Of a stretch of 62,567 bases of DNA, positions 23,948 to 31,270 are shown in pieces; within the stretch, counting starts at the first letter, position 1, and the number at the start of each line of letters is the position of its first letter. The DNA lies in IMG/VR virus record IMGVR_UViG_3300042924_005627, positions 1 to 62,567 of that record, one strand, 5' to 3'. The translations under genes were made by a program, and so were the position numbers. The DNA comes from a virus. Below the pieces are notes generated by a model. The model had not been told where the DNA came from. It did not search any database and worked only from the letters and a program-made list of their open reading frames with translations.

Positions 23948-24268
23948 ATGCTCTCTACACAATATCGTCTTCGTCTTCAAGCAATTTGTGAAAAAATTGC
24001 CTTGCACGAAGAGGTAAGTTTGGAAGATATGATCTGGGCAGAGAAACTTGCAAATGCAAATAGAACTGCAGGAACAATGCTCAGACAAGCAAGAAGGACT
24101 GCAGAGAATCCTAATATGCAAGAAGGTGATATGGATGATTTTCTAAACCAACTTGATATTGGTGGAACTGGATTTGATCGTTTTGGTAAACGTGGATTTG
24201 ATAGTATTGATGATATGGTTGACTGGTGGACTGAAGATAAACCAGATGATTGGAGACAACGAGACTGA
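23948..24268 (+). CDS. Unknown helical protein, 106 aa
   Basis: Ribosome-binding site TGGAG upstream. The N-terminal two-thirds is helical (Arg/Ala/Glu-rich); the C-terminus is Gly/Asp/Trp-rich (FDSIDDMVDWWTEDKPDDW). I recall similar proteins in other cyanomyoviruses, but without known function. Confidence 0.65.
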   Translation: MLSTQYRLRLQAICEKIALHEEVSLEDMIWAEKLANANRTAGTMLRQARRTAENPNMQEGDMDDFLNQLDIGGTGFDRFGKRGFDSIDDMVDWWTEDKPDDWRQRD

Positions 24269-24287
24269 TTACTTATTTCGTGCATAA

Positions 24288-24884
24288 ATGATACACAAAT
24301 TATTTCCAACAATCGTAACACAAGACTCTTTAAAAGATCAAATAACCGAAAAAGAAATTGAGTATTTAAAATCATTCAATGATATGATTAAATCTCATGG
24401 AAATTTTATTTCTTTAGAAAAGAGGATATTAGACGATCAGAATCTTTTAAGTTTAAAAAAGAAATTTGAACACAAACTAAAAAATTATTTGGACACGGTT
24501 TATGAACCTTCAGATGAAGTAGAGATATACATTACTCAGTCTTGGACAAATGTGACTATTCCCCAAGGATGGCATCATCAACACAATCACCCAAATAGTT
24601 TTTTAAGTGCTGTGTTTTATATTCAGGTTGATGAAGGGGATGAAATTACATTTTATAATGACATTTATAAACAAATATCGTTCAATAGTAAAAATTATCA
24701 CGAGTATAATTCCACAGAATGGACACTTAAGGTTAATAATTTTGACTTGTTAATATTTCCTTCATCCCTGTCTCATGGAGTTAGAAAAACTTCAGAAAAT
24801 TCTGTCAGAATTAGTTTAGCTTTTAATAGTTTTATACGAGGTAAAATAGGGAATGAATATGCCTCTTATGGGTTGAGTCTATAA
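24288..24884 (+). CDS. 2OG-Fe(II) oxygenase (TIGR02466-like)
   Basis: 198 residues. The pattern GWHHQHNHPNSFLSAVFYIQ, then LLIFPSSLSHGV and RISLAFN, is that of the small phage/cyanobacterial 2OG oxygenases (H.H.H ... S ... FPS.L.H.V ... R.S..FN). Candidate iron ligands are His in HNHP and His in LSHGV, with Arg for 2-oxoglutarate. The substrate is unknown; cyanomyoviruses usually carry several such enzymes. It differs in type from the oxygenases of the 10-16 kb island. Confidence 0.75.
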   Translation: MIHKLFPTIVTQDSLKDQITEKEIEYLKSFNDMIKSHGNFISLEKRILDDQNLLSLKKKFEHKLKNYLDTVYEPSDEVEIYITQSWTNVTIPQGWHHQHNHPNSFLSAVFYIQVDEGDEITFYNDIYKQISFNSKNYHEYNSTEWTLKVNNFDLLIFPSSLSHGVRKTSENSVRISLAFNSFIRGKIGNEYASYGLSL

Positions 24885-24889
24885 AGAAC

Positions 24890-24918
24890 TTGACATTGAA
24901 CAATAGATACCTTATAAT
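24890..24918 (+). promoter_or_regulatory. Consensus sigma70 promoter
   Basis: TTGACA at 24890-24895, 17-base spacer, TATAAT at 24913-24918: exact consensus. It begins 5 bases after the oxygenase stop and drives the gene at 24942. Confidence 0.8.
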
Positions 24919-24941
24919 TGTCAACATATTATACTCTTATC

Positions 24942-25139
24942 ATGGAATATAAACCCTATTCTCCAGAATGGAATCGTAAAAGATACCTTAGAGAAGCACT
25001 TGAAACTTACTTCAATGATTATGTTGATATTGGTGTAATTTATGATGATCTCATGACCATTCTTCATGAGAGATCTGAACAGGCTTATAGTGAATTTTCT
25101 AGAATTAATGAGTTGGAATCAAAACTTAATCAATCTTAA
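24942..25139 (+). CDS. Unknown protein, 65 aa
   Basis: First ATG after the consensus promoter (a TTG at 24918 would lie inside the -10 box). Tyr/Arg/Glu-rich helical protein (RKRYLREALETYFNDYVDI). Strong promoter suggests high early expression. Function unknown. Confidence 0.65.
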   Translation: MEYKPYSPEWNRKRYLREALETYFNDYVDIGVIYDDLMTILHERSEQAYSEFSRINELESKLNQS

Positions 25140-25165
25140 TTTTGTATCTGATGTTACAAAATTGT

Positions 25166-25195
25166 TTGACTATATAGGATGAATAGGGGTATAAT
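25166..25195 (+). promoter_or_regulatory. Sigma70-type promoter of the riboswitch-like unit
   Basis: TTGACT at 25166-25171, 18-base spacer, TATAAT at 25190-25195. Transcription would begin just before the CGTTCATC segment at 25206 and could run to the terminator at 25931-25957, making a self-contained four-gene unit. Confidence 0.7.
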
Positions 25196-25205
25196 AATCC
25201 CCTAA

Positions 25206-25459
25206 CGTTCATCCTATGACTAAAGCACTTTTGCTTTTAGCATGGGTTCCACTTCTTTCTATTTCTACGCCACAACTTGCACAAACTAATAAAGTTACAA
25301 TAAGTTGCGACGCAGCGTGGGAACTTATGGACATCGTTAAAAACGACGATGTAGTAGACCAAAGAAAAGAAGACCGATTGCTATTAGAACTCCGAAAGGA
25401 TGTTTTGAAACTTAAGTGCTAAACAATTCAATAGGACGGAAGTAAGCCGACTCGGAACG
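25206..25459 (+). promoter_or_regulatory. glnA/Downstream-peptide riboswitch-like element 1 (split)
   Basis: The 5' part CGTTCATCCTAT (25206-25217) and the 3' part ATAGGACGGAAGTAAG ... GGAACG (25431-25459) can pair as P1 (CGTTC/GAACG) and P2 (TCCTAT/ATAGGA). GGACGGAAGTA is, from memory, the hallmark core of glutamine-binding glnA/Downstream-peptide aptamers. Unusually, a whole 68-codon gene lies in the P2 loop and its ATG is in the 5' P2 strand. Fold is by eye; ligand binding is untested. Confidence 0.45.
25216..25422 (+). CDS. Small exported protein
   Basis: 68 residues with a clear signal peptide: MTK, a hydrophobic core (ALLLLAWVPLLSISTP) and a likely cleavage after QLAQ or nearby. The mature part of about 45 residues is charged, with two Cys that could form a disulphide. 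Its start codon overlaps the 5' strand of the riboswitch-like element, so translation may depend on the fold. Confidence 0.6.
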   Translation: MTKALLLLAWVPLLSISTPQLAQTNKVTISCDAAWELMDIVKNDDVVDQRKEDRLLLELRKDVLKLKC

Positions 25460-25462
25460 GAT

Positions 25463-25631
25463 CGTTCATCTATGGAAACACTCATTCTAACGTGCTTACA
25501 AGCACAGTTAATTTCTGGAAGAGTTCATCAACAAGAACTCCCTAGACAAGCAAAGAATGATTTAATTTGGGAGATTAAACAAATCTCACCAAAAGAGTGT
25601 AAGATAGACGCAAAAGCCGACTGAAGGAACG
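25463..25631 (+). promoter_or_regulatory. glnA/Downstream-peptide riboswitch-like element 2 (split)
   Basis: A second copy: CGTTCATCTAT (25463-25473) and ATAGACG ... CTGAAGGAACG (25604-25631) can form P1 (CGTTC/GAACG) and P2 (TCTAT/ATAGA). GAAGGAACGC is the typical 3' end of these aptamers, but the core is GACGCAAAAG rather than GACGGAAGTAG. A 50-codon gene fills the loop. GAACG-GAT-CGTTC (25455-25467) also links copies 1 and 2 as a tight hairpin. Confidence 0.4.
25472..25624 (+). CDS. Unknown protein, 50 aa
   Basis: METLILTCLQAQLISGRVHQ begins in the 5' strand of riboswitch-like element 2 and ends in its 3' strand. A Leu-rich N-terminus and basic middle; two Cys. No ribosome-binding site stands out upstream, consistent with structure-dependent translation (inference). 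Confidence 0.5.
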   Translation: METLILTCLQAQLISGRVHQQELPRQAKNDLIWEIKQISPKECKIDAKAD

Positions 25632-25663
25632 CTCTTTAACCTAAACAACTAAGGAGAACCCTA

Positions 25664-25828
25664 ATGTCTAAAGTCGTATACCGTGGTGTTGAATATGACA
25701 CCAACGACCGCCCAAATCAAACTTTGAAAAGAGAACCTCATGTAGAAATCTATCGTGGAACAATGTTCTGGGTAGATGAAAATGGAAACAAATTCTCTAT
25801 GGAAAAGTCGGGAGGTAAAGTAAAATGA
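25664..25828 (+). CDS. DUF4278-like small protein
   Basis: 54 residues. VVYRGVEYDTN at the start and IYRGTMFW in the middle are the two YRG segments of the DUF4278 type known from cyanobacteria and their phages; function unknown. AAGGAG at 25651 is its ribosome-binding site. It is the first gene after the complete riboswitch-like region, hence the best candidate 'downstream peptide'. Confidence 0.65.
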   Translation: MSKVVYRGVEYDTNDRPNQTLKREPHVEIYRGTMFWVDENGNKFSMEKSGGKVK

Positions 25829-25926
25829 ATACTTACTTCGTTCGTTATCTCAAGAAAAAAGCAAAGAAAGAAAAACTTCTTAAAGCTGCACAACTTAATA
25901 TGGCAAAGCAACCACAAATTGCTTGA
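25825..25926 (+). CDS. Tiny basic protein, 33 aa
   Basis: Very Lys-rich helical peptide (RYLKKKAKKEKLLKAAQL) coupled by ATGA to the DUF4278-like gene and followed 5 bases later by the terminator. Its charge suggests RNA or membrane binding; function unknown. Confidence 0.5.
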   Translation: MNTYFVRYLKKKAKKEKLLKAAQLNMAKQPQIA

Positions 25927-25930
25927 AGTA

Positions 25931-25957
25931 AAGGAGGGTTTACACCCTCTTTTTTTT
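25931..25957 (+). terminator. Rho-independent terminator
   Basis: GAGGGT-TTAC-ACCCTC stem (25934-25949) followed by eight T. It closes the promoter-riboswitch-gene unit that starts at 25166. Confidence 0.85.
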
Positions 25958-25988
25958 GTAGTAAAATAGTAAGAGACTATGAATAATC

Positions 25989-26159
25989 ATGGACAAAGAA
26001 AGACTTAAATTGATTGTAAGAAATCTGGAGTCACTTGTAGGTGCATTAAAATCGGAGATTTATTCTGATCTAGATTCTTATAGACAAGTAAAAAAAGATG
26101 AAGGTCACATTTCAGATTATGATGAGATCTTTGAAGACGATGATGGTTACCCTGATTGA
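25989..26159 (+). CDS. Unknown acidic protein, 56 aa
   Basis: Helical first half (ERLKLIVRNLESLVGALKSE), then a very acidic C-terminus ending in DDDGYPD. Starts 31 bases after the terminator and ends 8 bases before thyX. Function unknown. Confidence 0.6.
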   Translation: MDKERLKLIVRNLESLVGALKSEIYSDLDSYRQVKKDEGHISDYDEIFEDDDGYPD

Positions 26160-26167
26160 GGAATTAA

Positions 26168-26800
26168 ATGACTGTACGACTTATTTCGATTACTCCCGAT
26201 GCAGAACAAACAATGGCGTATATTGCGCGAGTTTCTAATCCTGCGAATCAAGACAACGAAAACTATGCCAAGTTGCTTGCTTATTGTATTAAGCATAATC
26301 ATTGGTCTGTTTTTGAACAGTCTTCTATGACCCTTGAGATTGAAACGAATCGTGGTATCGCGGCTCAAATTTTGCGCCACCGCTCGTTTACATTCCAGGA
26401 ATTTTCTCAACGGTATGCAGACACCAATCTACTGAGTACTGATATCCCGTTGCCGGAACTGCGTAGGCAGGACACTAAGAACCGCCAGAACTCGATTGAT
26501 GACTTGGATGAGGAAAGGGTCTTTGTGATGAATAAGATGATTCAAGACCTCTTCAAGGACTCTCAGGATGTCTATAACTATCTTCTGGAACAAGGTGTTG
26601 CTAAGGAATGTGCTCGTTTTGTGCTTCCCCTGGCTACGCCTACACGAATCTATATGACAGGCTCTTGTCGTTCTTGGATTCATTATATCAATCTTCGTTC
26701 TGCACACGGAACTCAAAAAGAACATATGGATATTGCACTTGCTTGCAAAGAAGTATTCAAACAACAATTCCCTTCAGTTGCAGAAGCTCTGGAGTGGTGA
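26168..26800 (+). CDS. thyX: Flavin-dependent thymidylate synthase ThyX
   Basis: 210 residues, full length for the family. The ThyX motif RHRX7S is at R70-S80 (RHRSFTFQEFS), the N-terminal AARVS/ARVSNP substrate loop is at about 20-25, and the C-terminal ATPTRIYMTGSCRSWIHYINLRS block binds dUMP and FAD. It makes dTMP from dUMP with NADPH and methylene-tetrahydrofolate, supplying phage DNA synthesis. Its G+C is visibly higher than the flanking genes. Confidence 0.92.
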   Translation: MTVRLISITPDAEQTMAYIARVSNPANQDNENYAKLLAYCIKHNHWSVFEQSSMTLEIETNRGIAAQILRHRSFTFQEFSQRYADTNLLSTDIPLPELRRQDTKNRQNSIDDLDEERVFVMNKMIQDLFKDSQDVYNYLLEQGVAKECARFVLPLATPTRIYMTGSCRSWIHYINLRSAHGTQKEHMDIALACKEVFKQQFPSVAEALEW

Positions 26801-26817
26801 TATATACCAATGCCGCC

Positions 26818-26826
26818 TAAGGAGGT
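26818..26826 (+). promoter_or_regulatory. Full-length Shine-Dalgarno TAAGGAGGT
   Basis: Nine-base match to the anti-SD of 16S rRNA, 5 bases before ATG 26832. Most genes here have weak 3-5 base sites, so this gene should be translated strongly. Confidence 0.75.
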
Positions 26827-26831
26827 AAAAC

Positions 26832-27011
26832 ATGTACTACCAAACCAAAGCAGTATCAAAAGACGAAGCTTGGACTACATGCAGAATTGTAGATACAACT
26901 AAGGATAATTATATTGTAGAATATAATGAAGATGGAAAATTCTTGACAAAAGAAATTAAACCAGAAGAACTGCAAAAACTCGATTACTCTGATCTTGAAA
27001 TAAGTCAATAA
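26832..27011 (+). CDS. Unknown protein, 59 aa
   Basis: Small alpha/beta protein with a beta-hairpin-like centre (CRIVDTTKDNYIVEYNEDG) and an acidic end, preceded by an exceptional ribosome-binding site. No family recognised. It ends one base before the first GT2 gene. Confidence 0.65.
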   Translation: MYYQTKAVSKDEAWTTCRIVDTTKDNYIVEYNEDGKFLTKEIKPEELQKLDYSDLEISQ

Positions 27012-27012
27012 G

Positions 27013-27864
27013 ATGTCCGTTTCAATAATAACTGCATGTAAAAACAGATCTAAAGCTTTGGCTGTATCTATGGCTTCATGGATGCAGTTTGATGAGGTTG
27101 ATGAAATACTAGTAACTAATTGGAATTCGGATGAATCTATAGATCATCTGACAGTTTTAAGTGAAAAGGTAAAAATAATTAATGTGAAAAATGAATCACA
27201 TTTTAATCAACCTCAACCATTAAATTTAGCATCGTCTTTAGTTAAGAGTGAATATCTATTAAAGTTGGATTGTGATCATATATTAAATCCATATTTCAAC
27301 TTTTTTCATTTTCATAAAATTGATGAAAATTCTTTTATATCCGGATCCAACAAATTACTGACTGGAATGGATTTTGATTTTTTACATCCACTCTGGGGTT
27401 TGTTGTATGTAAAAACCGAGATCTTTAAAAAACTTGGTGGATATAATGAAAATATGGGCAAGTATTATGCAGTAGAGGACGATGAGTTGGCGGTAAGGTT
27501 AATATCATATGGACTTAATCCAATATTGATAGACGCCCAGAAATTATCAGCCTTACATATTCCACATTCAGATAAAGATAGAGTTAAAAATTTTCAATCG
27601 TTTGACAGTATTAGTCAAATTTTGAGTGAATTTGGAAAAGATTTTGTAGGAGATGATCTTTACACTTATATGGCAAAATTGTGTAAAGAAAAAAATCATA
27701 ATGTATATCCTATATCCGCAAGAATGATGGAAATACTTGATTTGGAAGAGAAAAATGAGTACAGTGAAATAATCGACGTAAACGTTGAGTGGTATTCAGA
27801 ACCAATCTACAAATGGAAAGTTACCCAAGTAAATGATCAAATATATGAAGCTGTTAAAATATGA
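27013..27864 (+). CDS. GT2-type glycosyltransferase A
   Basis: 283 residues with a GT-A fold: SIITACKNRSKAL nucleotide-binding strand, NQPQPLNLASSL, then LDCDH as the DXD metal site (about 89-93), and LGGYNENM ... VEDDE with the catalytic-base-type acidic pair. It would transfer a sugar from a nucleotide donor. AT-rich, with an ATGA overlap to its paralogue. Confidence 0.8.
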   Translation: MSVSIITACKNRSKALAVSMASWMQFDEVDEILVTNWNSDESIDHLTVLSEKVKIINVKNESHFNQPQPLNLASSLVKSEYLLKLDCDHILNPYFNFFHFHKIDENSFISGSNKLLTGMDFDFLHPLWGLLYVKTEIFKKLGGYNENMGKYYAVEDDELAVRLISYGLNPILIDAQKLSALHIPHSDKDRVKNFQSFDSISQILSEFGKDFVGDDLYTYMAKLCKEKNHNVYPISARMMEILDLEEKNEYSEIIDVNVEWYSEPIYKWKVTQVNDQIYEAVKI

Positions 27865-28715
27865 GTATTTCAATAATATCCGCATGTAAAAACAGAGGTG
27901 AAGCTTTAACTGTATCCATAAGTTCATGGATACAGTTTGATGAAGTTGAAGAAGTTATAGTAACAGATTGGAATTCTGACATTCCTGTTGACCATTTAAC
28001 TCGACTAGACAGTAGAATTAAAATTATTACTGTCCCCGGAGAACCATATTTTAATCAACCTCAACCACTAAATTTAGCAGCATCTTTAGTTAAAAGTAAG
28101 TCTATTTTAAAGTTGGATTCTGACACTGTTATGAATCCATATTTTAATTTTTTCGATCACCATACTATTGATGACAATTCATTCTTAACTGGTACTGACG
28201 AATCCTGGCATTTTACTAATTCTAAATTAGATCCAAAACATGTCTATCAAAACTACAAATACCTTAAACCCTTGTGGGGTACTTTGTACATAACAAAAGA
28301 AAATTACTTCAAGATTGGTGGATATAATGAAAATATGAACAAATATGCTGCTTGGGAGGATACTGAAATTTATGAAAGACTTTTACTGTTGGGTCTAAAA
28401 CACGTAAACATCAAATTCGATAAGAAAACACTCTTTTCATTACCACATTTAACGAAAAAAAGGGTAGAAGAGTTCCAGGCTTATAAAGAAAACAAATACC
28501 TAGAATTAACAATTAGAGAACATCTTAAAAAATATAATAATGTTGATGATGATAATGTAGTACACAAGTTAATTCTAGAAAAACACAATAGAAAAAACTA
28601 CAAAAAGTACAAATTAAAAGAGAATACTGGTTACTATGTAAAACCTGTGGTAAAATGGTCTATAGAGCAAACTTCCCCTCAACATTACATTGCTCAAAAA
28701 ATACACAATAAATAA
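27861..28715 (+). CDS. GT2-type glycosyltransferase B
   Basis: 284-residue paralogue of the previous gene. The N-terminal 100 residues are very alike (ACKNRGEAL, NQPQPLNLAASLVKS), the DXD is LDSDT, and the second acidic motif is WEDTE after IGGYNENM. The C-terminal part differs, so the acceptor may differ. Tandem duplication is clear. Confidence 0.8.
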   Translation: MSISIISACKNRGEALTVSISSWIQFDEVEEVIVTDWNSDIPVDHLTRLDSRIKIITVPGEPYFNQPQPLNLAASLVKSKSILKLDSDTVMNPYFNFFDHHTIDDNSFLTGTDESWHFTNSKLDPKHVYQNYKYLKPLWGTLYITKENYFKIGGYNENMNKYAAWEDTEIYERLLLLGLKHVNIKFDKKTLFSLPHLTKKRVEEFQAYKENKYLELTIREHLKKYNNVDDDNVVHKLILEKHNRKNYKKYKLKENTGYYVKPVVKWSIEQTSPQHYIAQKIHNK

Positions 28716-28739
28716 ATTATATTGAAATTCGTAAACTAA

Positions 28740-28988
28740 ATGGCGACTTATCCTGTTATTAATAAATCCACTGGTGAACAGAAAGAAGTGATCATGAGTG
28801 TTCACGACTGGACTCAGTGGAAGAACGATAATCCAGATTGGGAGAGAGATTGGAGTGATCCAGCAACTTGCCCCAATTCTGGTGAAGTAGGCGAGTGGAA
28901 AGATAAACTGATTTCCAGAAATCCAGGCTGGAATGATGTTCTTACCAAAGCCGGAAAAGCACCTGGTTCTCGTGTGAAGAAAATCTAA
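28740..28988 (+). CDS. Unknown protein, 82 aa
   Basis: Trp/Asp/Asn-rich soluble protein. MATYPVINKSTGEQKEV and SVHDWTQWKNDNPDWERDW resemble the N-terminal and middle parts of a small cyanomyovirus protein I have seen next to phoH. No catalytic motif. Starts 24 bases after GT2 B and abuts phoH. Confidence 0.65.
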   Translation: MATYPVINKSTGEQKEVIMSVHDWTQWKNDNPDWERDWSDPATCPNSGEVGEWKDKLISRNPGWNDVLTKAGKAPGSRVKKI

Positions 28989-29747
28989 ATGGCAAGACAA
29001 AGAAAAACATCCAACGGCAACATTGGGATTGGTATGAGCGCAAAACAATTGCGTCGTAAAAAACCAATCAACTCTGAATTGATGGTGGATATTTCTCCAC
29101 TTACAGACAATCAAAAAAGATTTTTTGATGAATATAAAAAAGGTAAGAATATTTTTGCCTATGGTGCTGCAGGTACAGGTAAAACTTTTGTAGGACTATA
29201 CTTAGCACTTAAGGATGTTTTGGACGAGAGAACTCCTTATGATAAAGTTTATATTGTAAGATCTTTGGTTTCTACTCGTGAGATTGGTTTCCTTCCTGGA
29301 GATCATGAAGATAAGTCTTCATTGTATCAGATTCCTTATAAGAACATGTGTAAGTACATGTTTGAGTTGCCTTCTGACGCAGACTTTGAGATGCTCTACG
29401 GTAATCTCAAAGCTCAAGAAACAATCTCATTCTGGTCTACAAGTTTTATTCGTGGTACTACTCTAGACAATGCAATTGTTCTTGTTGATGAAATGCAAAA
29501 CTTGAACTTTCACGAATTAGATAGTATAATTACTCGTATTGGTGAGAATAGTAAAATCTTATTTTGTGGTGACGCTACTCAATCAGATCTTGTTAAAACT
29601 CACGAAAAGAATGGTATTCTAGATTTTATGAAAATCATTCGTGCAATGGAATATGATTTTTCCAGTGTAGAATTTGGAGTTGATGATATTGTTCGTTCTG
29701 GACTTGTCAAAAACTACATTGTTACAAAGTTGGCTTTAGGTATGTAA
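28989..29747 (+). CDS. phoH: PhoH-like ATPase
   Basis: 252 residues. Walker A GAAGTGKT at 59-66, Walker B VLVDEMQN with a following sensor FCGDATQSD. These are all features of the PhoH P-loop ATPase family, linked to phosphate starvation in bacteria and to RNA metabolism by its helicase-like fold. phoH is one of the most common auxiliary genes of marine phages; the role in infection is not settled. Overlaps the exonuclease start by one base. Confidence 0.9.
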   Translation: MARQRKTSNGNIGIGMSAKQLRRKKPINSELMVDISPLTDNQKRFFDEYKKGKNIFAYGAAGTGKTFVGLYLALKDVLDERTPYDKVYIVRSLVSTREIGFLPGDHEDKSSLYQIPYKNMCKYMFELPSDADFEMLYGNLKAQETISFWSTSFIRGTTLDNAIVLVDEMQNLNFHELDSIITRIGENSKILFCGDATQSDLVKTHEKNGILDFMKIIRAMEYDFSSVEFGVDDIVRSGLVKNYIVTKLALGM

Positions 29748-30433
29748 TGTTTGTTCATCTAGATTATTTAAAAGAAGAGCTTGATCTACAATCTGAAAAT
29801 ATTGAGGGTACGAGATTTTATCGTACCCCTTCTGGTAAGTTGTATCCTTCTATTACTTCTATTACCAGTTTTTATGGTAGACAAAAGTTTATTGACTGGC
29901 GTAAAAAAGTTGGTGAGGAAGAAGCCAATAAGATCACTAAGGTTGCAACAGATCGCGGAACTAAATTCCATGATATTGTTGAAAAGTATTTGTTAAATGA
30001 AGATATTGACAAATATAACCCACTTCCTGTAACGAAGTTTCTCTTTCTTGCTGCTAAACCCTATCTGGATCGTATAAATAATATACATGCTTTAGAAAAG
30101 TCACTATACAGTGACTACTTGGGACTTGCGGGCAGAGTAGATTGCATCGCTGAGTACGAAGGAGAGCTCGCAGTTATTGACTTTAAGACTTCAAAGAAAA
30201 TAAAACCTGAAGAATGGATTGAAAATTACTTTGTCCAGGAAACAGCATATGCTTGCATGTATTATGAAATGACTGGTATTCCAGTCCAAAAACTGATTAC
30301 TATTATGGTTGCTGACAACGGAGAATGTTTTGTCTATGAAAAAAGAAACAAAGGTCACTATATTAAACTTCTTACCAAATACATCAGAGAGTTCGTCGCT
30401 CATCATACCGAAACCCATGCAGAACAACACTGA
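29747..30433 (+). CDS. PD-(D/E)XK exonuclease
   Basis: 228 residues. GLAGRVDCIAEY ... LAVIDFKTSKK is the PD-(D/E)XK nuclease core (D in RVD; D and K in IDFKT), with the QETAYACMYYE helix that follows in RecB/lambda-exonuclease-like members and in mitochondrial MGME1. It probably degrades host DNA or processes ends for recombination. It lies between phoH and the replication genes and overlaps gp33 by 17 bases. Confidence 0.8.
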   Translation: MFVHLDYLKEELDLQSENIEGTRFYRTPSGKLYPSITSITSFYGRQKFIDWRKKVGEEEANKITKVATDRGTKFHDIVEKYLLNEDIDKYNPLPVTKFLFLAAKPYLDRINNIHALEKSLYSDYLGLAGRVDCIAEYEGELAVIDFKTSKKIKPEEWIENYFVQETAYACMYYEMTGIPVQKLITIMVADNGECFVYEKRNKGHYIKLLTKYIREFVAHHTETHAEQH

Positions 30434-30680
30434 AGATGTAAATTCACTCATTAAAGAAAAATTTCTCTGTCAGTCTAAGTTCGCACAAGACATTGAACAT
30501 CTTGTGATGAGTTCAAAAATTAATTATATTGAAGCCATTGTCACTTATTGTGAAGAGAATGGTATTGAATTTGAATCTGTTTCAAAACTCATTTCAAAAC
30601 CATTGAAAGAGAAATTAAAACACGAGGCAACTCAACTTAACTTCCTAAAGAAAACAAGTCGTGCTAAACTAGTATTCTGA
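30417..30680 (+). CDS. 33: Late promoter transcription accessory protein gp33
   Basis: 87 residues from ATG 30417, small and helical with a central NYIEAIVTYCEENGIEFESV block and a basic C-terminus (KPLKEKLKHEATQLNFL). This matches the gp33 type of cyanomyoviruses, and the order gp33-gp59-gp32 agrees with T4. gp33 bridges RNA polymerase and the gp45 clamp for late transcription, which uses boxes like those at 8022 and 37849. Confidence 0.75.
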   Translation: MQNNTEDVNSLIKEKFLCQSKFAQDIEHLVMSSKINYIEAIVTYCEENGIEFESVSKLISKPLKEKLKHEATQLNFLKKTSRAKLVF

Positions 30681-31270
30681 TGACGCCAATAGAGGTATAC
30701 AAAACATACCTGGCATTCAAGAATCATTTCACTAAACCAAACTACGATTACTTTCAATATTGCGGAAAGTCCAGAGCTTCAAAAGAGTCCTTTAACAAAA
30801 GGAAAGATCGATATTTCTTTGAACGTATGTCTCGTCAGAAATCTGATGACGAGATCCGTCAATATTTCTTGGCTAATTTTGTAGAATGTGATGATCCTGC
30901 TAAACTTTGGATCGGTGAAATCATTGAGTCAGGTGAAAAAAATTATTCAAACTGGGTGAAAAGATCTCAAAGCCTCTACTATCTCTTCAAGACAGAGGCT
31001 GAAGTCTTTATCCATAAAGACAACTTCAATGAGTTATTTGAAGTTCGTGGATCATCTCACCCAGAAATCCTTAAAAAGTATTTGCAAAACGCTATATCCA
31101 TAGAAACTTTTGTGATCATAGATATGATCCTCAATTTTTCTAAGAAATTTGATAAAAAACTCCTAGATCCTGTGTGGGAATCCGTCAGTTTACGCATCAA
31201 AAAATACAAATCGTTCCTAAATATTGATAAGGAAAAGTACACACAGACACTAAAGGAGATCGTATTGTGA
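30680..31270 (+). CDS. 59: gp41 helicase loader gp59
   Basis: 196 residues. TPIEVYKTYLAFKNHFTKPNYDYFQY is the typical gp59 N-terminus (HMG-like DNA-binding domain), and the length fits T4 gp59 (217). It loads the replicative helicase on gp32-coated forked DNA. Start overlaps the gp33 stop; gp32 follows two genes later. Confidence 0.85.
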   Translation: MTPIEVYKTYLAFKNHFTKPNYDYFQYCGKSRASKESFNKRKDRYFFERMSRQKSDDEIRQYFLANFVECDDPAKLWIGEIIESGEKNYSNWVKRSQSLYYLFKTEAEVFIHKDNFNELFEVRGSSHPEILKKYLQNAISIETFVIIDMILNFSKKFDKKLLDPVWESVSLRIKKYKSFLNIDKEKYTQTLKEIVL

